From JAGOCV01 sp049445855 (GTDB lineage: Bacteria; Pseudomonadota; Gammaproteobacteria; Burkholderiales; Burkholderiaceae_C), in the NCBI RefSeq assembly GCF_049445855.1, contig NZ_JBMSDV010000004.1:186001-250000 (forward strand): 64,000 bases of DNA. Direction: 5' to 3'. The notes beneath the pieces were generated by a model that was given only the letters and a program-made list of their open reading frames with translations, did no database searches and was not told where the DNA came from. The translations under genes were made by a program, and so were the position numbers. Positions 62,460 through 64,000 of the stretch are shown here, piece by piece; the stretch's first letter is position 1, and every line of letters begins with the position of its first letter.

Positions 62460-64000
62460 ATGAATCACCTCGCGCCAGCTCCCACCCGACTGCTGAAGAT
62501 CACGGCAGCCGTGGCGCGATGGCTGCTTTTCCTGCTGCTATCGGCCTGGCTCCTCTTCGGGCTCGCCCTCGGTCTTTTGCACGGCTGGATTGTGCCGCGA
62601 ATCGACGAGTACCGCCCGACGCTGGAAAAGCAAGCAAGTCGCGTGCTCGGTGTTCCGGTGCGCATCGGTGCCATCGAGGCCCGCTCGTCCAGTCTGTTCC
62701 CCATGGTGGAGCTCCACGACGTCGTGCTGCTCGACCCCGAAGGCCGGGAAGCCCTTCGCCTGCCGCGGGTACTCGCCTCCGTCTCTCCCCGTTCGGCGCT
62801 CCACCTGGGCTTCGAGCAACTCTATATAGACAAGCCCGAACTGGACATCCGGCGCACCGCGGCGGGGCGGCTGACCATCGCCGGGCTCGATTTCTCGCGC
62901 AGCGACGGCGACAACACCGAGGCACAGGACTGGTTCTTTTCCCAGTCCGAGTTCGTCATCCGCGGCGGTACCGTTCGCTGGACGGACGAGCAGCGGGCCG
63001 CCGGCACGCTGTCGCTGGCGGACGTGGACTTTGTCGCGCGCAACAGCGCACGCCGGCACAGCTTGCGGCTGGACGCGACGCCACCCGTCGAATGGGGCGA
63101 CCGCTTCACGCTGATGGGGCAGTTCCGCCAGCCGCTGCTGGTGCGTCGCGCCGGCCAGTGGCAGGAATGGGATGGCCAGCTGCATGCCGACTTCGCGCGG
63201 GTGGATGTCTCGCAACTGCGCCGGCACGCCGACATCGGTGCCGACCTGCGCGAGGGCCTGGGCGCGCTGCGGGTCTGGGTGGACGTCGCGCGGGGCGAAC
63301 TGCTCGGCGCCACGGCCGACGCCGCCCTGGCGCAAGTCAATGTCCAGCTTGGCAAGGAACTCCAGCCGCTGATGCTGCGCTCCGTCAGCGGGCGCGTCGG
63401 CGGCCGCAGGCTGCCGGGCGGCTTCGAGTTCTCCACGACAGGCTTGCAGTTCGATGCCGACGACGGCCTGCACTGGCCGGGCGGCAACGTGTTCATGCGC
63501 TACACCGAGCCTGCCGCCGGCACGCCTTCGGGTGAATTCCGCGCGGACCGGCTGGATCTGGCGGCGCTGGCCCAGATTGCCCATCGACTGCCCTTGGGCG
63601 ATGCGGCCCATGACGTGCTGGATCGGCATGCGCCACGCGGCCTTGTCGAAACGGTCCAGTCGACGTGGACGGGCCCGATCGGTTCGCCCACGCGCTACGA
63701 AGCCAAGGGCCGCGTCGCGGGGCTCGAGATCGCGGCCAGCAGCAGCCGGACCGGTTCCGGCACGCCGGGCATACGCGGTGCGACCATCGACTTCGAGTTC
63801 ACGCAGGCCGGCGGCAAGGCGGGGCTGTCGATCACGCGCGGCGCGCTCGACCTGCCGGGAGTTTTCGAAGACCCGCTGGTGCCAGTGGATCAGTTGAGCG
63901 GCAACGCCACGTGGAAGCTCGACGGCCCGAAGATCGACGTGCAGGTAGGCAACCTCGTCTTCGCCAACGCGGACGCACAGGGGGAAGCGCGCGCCAGCTG
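62460..64000 (+). CDS. YhdP/AsmA-like family protein (truncated by window end)
   Basis: The frame is open from ATG 62460 to the end of the window (513 codons seen). It has a basic N-terminus and one membrane helix (about 17-45), followed by a long beta-rich extracytoplasmic region: VPRIDEYRPTLEKQASRVLGVPVRIGAIEAR, FPMVELHDVVLLDPEGREALRLPRVLASVS. These are characteristic of the large YhdP/AsmA-like bridge proteins thought to carry phospholipids between the membranes. The full protein is probably over 1200 residues. The start gap to glnE is 25 bases. Confidence 0.88.
   Translation, partial: MNHLAPAPTRLLKITAAVARWLLFLLLSAWLLFGLALGLLHGWIVPRIDEYRPTLEKQASRVLGVPVRIGAIEARSSSLFPMVELHDVVLLDPEGREALRLPRVLASVSPRSALHLGFEQLYIDKPELDIRRTAAGRLTIAGLDFSRSDGDNTEAQDWFFSQSEFVIRGGTVRWTDEQRAAGTLSLADVDFVARNSARRHSLRLDATPPVEWGDRFTLMGQFRQPLLVRRAGQWQEWDGQLHADFARVDVSQLRRHADIGADLREGLGALRVWVDVARGELLGATADAALAQVNVQLGKELQPLMLRSVSGRVGGRRLPGGFEFSTTGLQFDADDGLHWPGGNVFMRYTEPAAGTPSGEFRADRLDLAALAQIAHRLPLGDAAHDVLDRHAPRGLVETVQSTWTGPIGSPTRYEAKGRVAGLEIAASSSRTGSGTPGIRGATIDFEFTQAGGKAGLSITRGALDLPGVFEDPLVPVDQLSGNATWKLDGPKIDVQVGNLVFANADAQGEARAS

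Overview
The window looks like chromosomal DNA of a GC-rich betaproteobacterium of the order Burkholderiales, most likely family Comamonadaceae. The grounds are the order marR-recA-recX-argC-sucC-sucD-terC, a CHASE2/Ser-Thr kinase cluster leading into a GAF-type GspE ATPase and pilA, and the protein sequences of purB, glnE, moaC and yaeQ. This is inference from remembered family sequences; no database search was run. No rRNA, tRNA, CRISPR array, insertion sequence or phage was seen.

Layout. 1-3.2 kb: end of a SPOR protein, a glutathione S-transferase and a TctD/TctE-type two-component pair. 3.2-6.6 kb: a three-gene minus-strand unit encoding a zinc-ribbon kinase-like protein, a von Willebrand A (VWA) protein and a divergent PurA-like enzyme. 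I do not recognise this as a named system, and it is the best candidate for something undescribed. 6.6-12.9 kb: MarR regulator, recA (with two LexA-type boxes), recX, argC, sucCD and a TerC-type membrane protein. 13.1-22.9 kb: a signalling operon of CHASE2-Ser/Thr kinase, PP2C phosphatase, FHA protein, CHASE2-adenylate cyclase, metallo-beta-lactamase-fold phosphodiesterase and GAF-GspE ATPase. 22.9-26.7 kb: pilA with a sigma-54-type promoter and a possible upstream activator site, a PglL/TfpO-like pilin glycosyltransferase, moaC and a TfpX/TfpZ pilin accessory gene.

26.7-33.9 kb: a BepA-like M48 protease, small membrane and unknown proteins, a second TerC gene behind a yybP-ykoY (manganese) riboswitch, two small zinc-binding proteins, yaeQ, purB and a GST. 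33.9-39.9 kb: a six-gene lipid-modification operon (FAD oxidoreductase, DUF1365, CFA-synthase-like methyltransferase, chalcone-isomerase-like protein, MFS, SDR). 40.2-41.8 kb: periplasmic glutathione peroxidase and a ferritin-like di-iron protein.

41.8-53.9 kb: a 38-bp perfect inverted repeat, a LysR regulator and a type IV secretion operon in the order virB1, virB5-like, virB2, virB7-like, virB3, virB6, virB8, virB9, virB10, virB11, virB4, followed by an acyltransferase. No VirD4 coupling protein or relaxase is visible. 53.8-59.5 kb: a complete RND efflux system. 59.6-64 kb: glnE and the start of a YhdP/AsmA-like gene that runs out of the window.
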